A stretch of DNA of 64,000 nucleotides from Paraescarpia echinospica (lineage: Eukaryota > Annelida > Polychaeta > Sabellida > Siboglinidae): NCBI GenBank assembly GCA_020002185.1, contig CM034532.1:32755320-32819319 (forward strand), written 5' to 3'. The translations under genes and the position numbers were made by a program. Shown here one piece after another: positions 59,419-64,000 of this stretch. Under the pieces are notes generated by a model that made no database searches, was not told where the DNA came from, and saw only the letters and a program-made list of their open reading frames with translations. Numbering within the stretch: the stretch's first letter is position 1; the number at the start of each line of letters is the position of its first letter.

Positions 59419-62075
59419 TCCTCTAGTCCTTCTATCTTTCTTAACTGAGAAAAAAATATTTCTATCAATATTTTCAAACCATTTATTATTTTAAACACTT
59501 CTATCTGGTCTACTCTCAATCTCCTGGTCTCTAGTGTTGTTAAGCCGCATTTTTAGGCGTATTTTGTAACTAAGATCCCTCAGTTTTTGTATCAGTTTAG
59601 TTGCTCTCCCCTGCACTCTTTCTAGCATATCTATGTCCTTCTTGCGATATGGCCTCCACGCTTGAATACAATATTCTAAATGATGCCTAACTATTGTTTT
59701 GTACAGCGGTATTATTAGCTCTTTTTCCTTATACGTTATGTTTTGTAAAATTAATCCAAGGATTTTATTTCCTTTTGAAGCTGCAATTCCGCACTGCTCT
59801 GAAACCTTCATATCAGCACTAATGGTTAACCCTAAGTCCTTTTCTTTTACAGTAGTACTTAGTACAGTACCCCCATTGTATATTCTACCTCTTCATTCCC
59901 ATGTCATGTGTGGAGGCATTTACATTTCCCAAAATTTAACAGCATTTGCCACTTTTCAGACCATTTGATAAACTTGTCAAGATCATCTTGTAAATGTTGT
60001 CTATCTCCATCACTTTTAATCTTTCTAAACACTTTTGTATCATCCGCAAATTTCAACACGTTGCTTGTTAGTTCATCATCCAAATCGTTGATATATATTA
60101 AGAATAATATAGATCCTAGTACTGATCCCTGTGGTACCCCACTCAATACCGATTTCCAGTTTGAAGCCTCCCATCAACTACTACACGTTGTCTTCTGTCA
60201 ATCAGCCATTTTTCTATCCAGTTTATTATACCATTTCCTATGCCGTGGACCTTTACTTTAAGCAGTAATCTTTGATGTGGTACTTTGTCGAAAGCTTTTT
60301 GAAAATCTAAGTAGACGATATCTACTGGTGATCCCTCATCTACCCACTTAGTGATGTCTTCTAAAAAACATAACATATTTATTAAGCATGACCTCGCTTT
60401 AAAAAACCCATGTTGAGATGGGTTTATCAAGTTATGTTTAATAAGACATTTTTTTAAATAACGGTATAATGTTTGCCTCTTTCCATTCTAAAGGAACCAC
60501 TCCCTTTTCGAATGACAAATTGAAAACTGTTGCAAGCGGTACGCTAATTTGTTCTACAATTTCCAATAGTAGTTTGGGCGGAATCCCATCCATTCCAGGT
60601 GATTTATTAATTGTCCTAAATAGTCTGAATCTGCCCCCTTGAACTTAGCCTCTGGTATTGGCAGTGAACTAATATCTTCTCTGGTAAACACTGAACTAAA
60701 GTACTCATTCAGGTATTCTGCCATTAAGAATCCCTGATATTATATTTCCAGCACTATCTTCTAGAGGACCGACCTTATCTTGAACTTTCTGTTTGCTTCG
60801 AACATACGCATACAAAACTCTTGCTGTCATGTTTTATATTACTAGCTAATTGTTGTTCACAGTTTCTCTTTGAATTTCTAATGTCAGCTGTAGCTTGGTT
60901 AAGTTCTTCTTTATAACTGTTTTAGTCTTCATCATTTACAGTACATCTATATGACTTCCACATAATTTATTTATACTTAATTTTTCTAATGGCTTCTTTC
61001 GATAAGTGTTTCTTTTTGGACAGTTTCCCTTGCTTTTTGAAGGGTACAAATGTTTCGACTATGCACTTAATTTCACTCGTGAATATATTCCAGCATTATG
61101 ATGCTGTCTTATTTTTCAGTGTGTTATTCCAGTCTATCTTTGCTAAATATTTCCTCATGTCCTTATACCTTCCTTTGTGGAGATTTCTCCTCTACTACTT
61201 TTTACTATTCCTTTCTGATTTTATTTTGATGGTAAAATGTGTCTGGTTGTGATCACTACTCCCCAGTGGCTCACATATCTTGACATTGTCAACTAATTCA
61301 TTCTGTGAGGACAAAACTATGTCTAACACATTCTCACCCCTGGTTGGTTCTAGCATATGTTGAGAAAAGAAAGTATCTTGAACTAAAACTAAAAACTTGT
61401 GGTCCTCACTCCCCATACTATGTAGAGATTTCCATTGCCCGTGGTTAAAATGGTTCTCTGAGTAAACTGCTGCCCCCTTTCCACTAAGATGGAGGCCATC
61501 TCTCATTTACATATCTTCCCTCCCAACAAAGTATCCCCATAAATATGTGAATCCCATCCCCTCTTCTTCACACATCTGCTCAACTAGTGCGTTGATCGCC
61601 ATCCTCTTGCAGTTTCTATATACGTTGCCCCCCTTCCTCCCATTACTGGCAAAATTCCTGACAGAATAATCTGTTCAGCTCTTGTCTTCTTTAGCTTCCT
61701 CACTAACTGTCTATACTTCTGTACTATCCCAGTTGTTCCCTCCCTGTCTGCATTATTTGTTCCTACATGTACCAGTACAGACCCTCCCTTGCCATGTCCC
61801 AATACCTTCTCTACCCTGTCAGTCACATGTTCAACCCTAGCCCCCGACAACGACGTCCTTCCCCTCGCTCAGTGTCTTGTCCGTCTTTCTTATAATGGAG
61901 TCGCCCATAAACACTCTCTCTTTCCTCATTGCCCACTCAATCACTGCCTTTGAATAGCTCCTTCTTCGGTTTGCATCTGTCTGGTTGTTGTCTTTTCCCC
62001 TGTCGTCTTCTCTCCTGTCACATTCTCTTCCGATCCATTCTTTCCTGTCGCTTTTTCTACAGTGGTACAATTACC
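59419..62075 (-). mobile_element. CR1 LINE, main part, with internal endonuclease deletion
   Basis: On the minus strand: ORF1 C-terminal part (62070-61584: VFMGDSIIRKTDKT, VHVGTNNADREGT, IILSGILPVMGGRG), MRDGLHLSGKGAAVYSEN (61506) running directly into FNHGQWKSLHSMGSEDHKFL and GENVLDIVLSSQN...PLGSSDHNQTHF (EN C-terminal half), then RT: KSPGMDGIPPKLLLEIVEQI, VVPLEWKEANIIPLFKK, VDIVYLDFQKAFDKVPHQRLLLKV (60340), EKWLIDRRQRVVVDG, SGVPQGSVLGSILFLIYINDLDDE, LKFADDTK (FADD 60039-60050), WRPYRKKDIDMLERVQ, KLIQKLRDLSY. The frame is broken at several points, and the N-terminal half of EN is missing between SEN and FNHG. The 3' UTR lies detached at 55862-56037. Confidence 0.9.
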
Positions 62076-62395
62076 CGTTTCTCCTTATATATGATATGTC
62101 TCCTAATTAGCCCTAGTATTTGGTTATACTTTGAAGCAGCAACTCCACATCGGGGTCAGTTCGTATCAAATCACCCCAAAAGATGGAATTTTTAACCACA
62201 CACCCTCAGATTTGTCTGGAATTGTGTTTCTTCGGTGGTTTTGGCTGAGGAAGCCTTATTTTCAAAAATGAGCTCAATCGGACCGGCGGTTTAGGCGCTA
62301 CGGCCCGATCATTTTAATAAAATCACCCAAATTAGGCGTGGCGCCGTATATTTGAACGTCCACAAAAATCAGTAACCACTGGTCCAATCTTGAAT

Positions 62396-62540
62396 AAATT
62401 AAAGTGTGATGACCCTTTGACCTTCACTTTGACCTTGAATTTGACCTTGTTGCCCTCGTGACCTTGAAATTAAAATCGACCAAAATTATAGCCCAACATT
62501 TTCTACAAAATTTAACAGAACCAAAGGTGTAATATCCCTT
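62396..62540 (+). repeat. Left arm of a terminal-type inverted repeat
   Basis: AAATTAAAGTGTGATGACC, CCTTCACTTTGACCTTGAATTTG, and CCCAACATTTTCTACAAAAT...GAACCAAAGGTGTAATAT are the reverse complement of 63806-63925. The arm includes tandem GACCTTGAA(A/T)TT words. Confidence 0.8.
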
Positions 62541-63805
62541 AGTAGTCCATAAAACCATATTGAACAATAATGAATGGAAATTAAAACAACTGACCGTCTC
62601 AGATTTGTGTAGGAGCCATGCCCACATTAATGATTTATGGCAGATTTGTCAAAAGAATAAATATTGGAATGTTCTACGTATATACCCCAAACCTCAACTA
62701 GAGATGATATATACTATACTTACCAAAACATAGGCCCCTAAATGGCAAGTTTCCATGTGTTATAATGAATGCATTCATTCTATGGAAACCTAGTACACAC
62801 TGCTCTCTGCTTTAGTACATAGTTGCACTCAGTTTTAAAACACCAGGTGGCAGTTTCTAAGCCCCTTAAACCCAACGTGTGAACCCCTAACAACCACATG
62901 TTCATCAAGTTAAAACAATAGGGAAAGTTCTGGGGTGTTTTTATCTCAAATTCACAACTTTCTGAGGCTGCTTCTAAAACTGTACGTGTACATCTATTAT
63001 TCTAAAACACTTCTGATAAAGTGTTTATGATGGTATTGAAGGCACTGTGAAAAGGCTAGTTACAAAAGCCAGTCTCCAACGCCCATATGATAACCCTATT
63101 CTTACCATTGAAGCAATCATGAAGTTCTGTACAAAAAAATCGAAGGATCAAATTCTTTAATGTAGCACCAGAGAAAATTGCTAAATGTAAAAATTAATTC
63201 AAAGCGCAGTTCGAGTCATCAAGGACTACAAAAGGAACTCTGCAACAGCATCGATTTGTCCCCGCTTCACATCACAGTTACAGGTCTACAACTTGAGTGC
63301 TCAAGCTGATGAACCAAAATTGGTCTCCGTGACACTGACAGCTCATGGCAATCATGAGGATTTGGAATCAGCCAAACTTGTAGAAGTACAAACACCTCTA
63401 CAAATTCATGAACATAACTTTGTTTGCTGTCTTTATAAAAATCTGCCATGGAGAGGAATGGTGGATGAAATCTCGAATAAATTTAGTGACTTCAATATAA
63501 ACTTCATGCACCCACATGGGCCAGCAAAGCAGTTGAAACACCCTTACTTAGGTCATCATCATCCAGAGAATATAGCAACAGCCGAAATGATGTGATGAAC
63601 ATATCCAAACTTTGTGATAAGTGGACCATTGAAAATGAGTAGTGAAGTGAATTGACAAATACTGAAGCAAGGCAATTAAGCGCATGGTATACCGGTAAAT
63701 GAGACGTGTTTATTCGTAGTTCACACATCTGGTTTTAATGACGCACCAATTAAATTGCAGTTAATTGCATGGAGAAAGTTTTTTGATTTGTTTTTGTGGA
63801 CTACT
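62541..63805. mobile_element. Interior of the inverted-repeat element
   Basis: About 1.26 kb between matching inverted arms. It contains one coding-like frame (63293-63595). The arrangement suggests a DNA transposon or a non-autonomous derivative, but no transposase signature (DDE/DDD motif) can be read. Confidence 0.5.
63293..63595 (+). CDS. Transposon-associated ORF fragment of unknown function
   Basis: The frame gives about 100 residues: KLVSVTLTAHGNHEDLESAKLVEV, HEHNFVCCLYKNLPWRGMVDEIS, FNINFMHPHGPAKQLKHPYL. The latter two blocks (short Tudor/SH3-like strands W.G.V.EIS and FMHPHGPA) resemble a C-terminal segment I associate with proteins of repetitive elements in invertebrate genomes; this is memory of the pattern, not a search result. 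The first codon of the frame is not ATG and upstream sequence (63180-63290) continues coding-like in another frame, so this is a fragment. It sits inside an inverted-repeat element, which supports a transposon origin. Confidence 0.4.
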   Translation: MSAQADEPKLVSVTLTAHGNHEDLESAKLVEVQTPLQIHEHNFVCCLYKNLPWRGMVDEISNKFSDFNINFMHPHGPAKQLKHPYLGHHHPENIATAEMM

Positions 63806-63925
63806 GAGGAATATTACACCTCTGGTTCTGTTATATTTTGTAGAAAACATGTTGGGCTACAATTCAAATTCAAGGTCAACGTGAAGGTCAAAAGGTCATC
63901 ACACTTTAACTTACACTTAATCAAA
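63806..63925 (-). repeat. Right arm of the inverted repeat
   Basis: Reverse complement of 62396-62540, lacking a stretch of about 20 bp (GTCACGAGGGCAAC region). The last bases of the window (ATCAAGATTGGAC, 63984-63998) again match the sequence beyond the left arm (62383-62395 in reverse), so the arm probably continues past 64000 after an insertion of about 60 bp. Confidence 0.75.
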
Positions 63926-64000
63926 AATCAAATAATGACAGCTTTTGAATCCTTGGGCAATGTCCATTCCATAGATGCCATTCCCATCAAGATTGGACGA

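Overview
This is a eukaryotic window, almost certainly from an invertebrate animal genome (probably marine; spiralian or deuterostome cannot be decided from the sequence). The reasons are a spliced TGF-beta superfamily ligand gene, a dense population of decayed non-LTR retrotransposons (CR1-type with an SGNH-hydrolase ORF1, RTE-type, L2/Jockey-type), tRNA-derived SINE-like sequence, and many long CA/GT, GATA-like and higher-order tandem repeats in an AT-rich background. No operons, CRISPR arrays or bacterial genes are present.

Only one host gene is convincingly supported: a two-exon TGF-beta ligand on the + strand. Exon 1 (16884-17163) encodes the signal peptide and start of the propeptide. 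A 5.3 kb phase-1 intron (17164-22500) follows, then exon 2 (22501-23330) with the rest of the propeptide, a furin site (RSRR) and the cystine-knot domain. The joined frame is 369 residues. The cystine knot is complete except that the cysteine that normally makes the inter-subunit disulphide is histidine, the most biologically interesting point in the window.

Layout. 1-1820: microsatellites and unrecognised DNA. 1821-6350: a tandem duplication of a unit of about 2.2 kb. 6143-8640: a minisatellite of about 160 bp period with one inverted monomer downstream, enclosing decayed coding remnants. 8644-8758: CR1 scrap. 9480-16128: a large inverted repeat whose arms carry decayed reverse-transcriptase sequence, enclosing a CR1 ORF1, a 25-bp minisatellite, a 130-bp-arm hairpin element and a tRNA-like sequence. 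16802-23885: the TGF-beta gene, with a LINE fragment in its intron. 24311-25545: 34-bp minisatellite and a SINE. 26234-30720: a nearly full-length but dead LINE (minus strand) whose RT catalytic box is deleted. 30975-32040: RTE scrap and a tandem repeat of about 158 bp. 32530-35490: second LINE (minus). 37020-37690: long GT tract with duplicated flanks. 38055-38800: CR1 copy with an internal inversion. 38895-39990: satellite-like array of about 200 bp period. 40470-42657: RTE LINE (+) ending in (ATG)n. 44655-46495: L2-like 3' end and CR1 (+). 49385-51000: another LINE (+). 51824-55850: short tandem repeats. 55862-62075: a CR1 (minus) split by a + strand LINE. 62396-64000: an inverted-repeat element running off the window.

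The transposon proteins are all interrupted by stops, frameshifts or deletions, so none looks currently autonomous. Apart from the TGF-beta ligand, the window is a record of successive transposition, inversion and local duplication.
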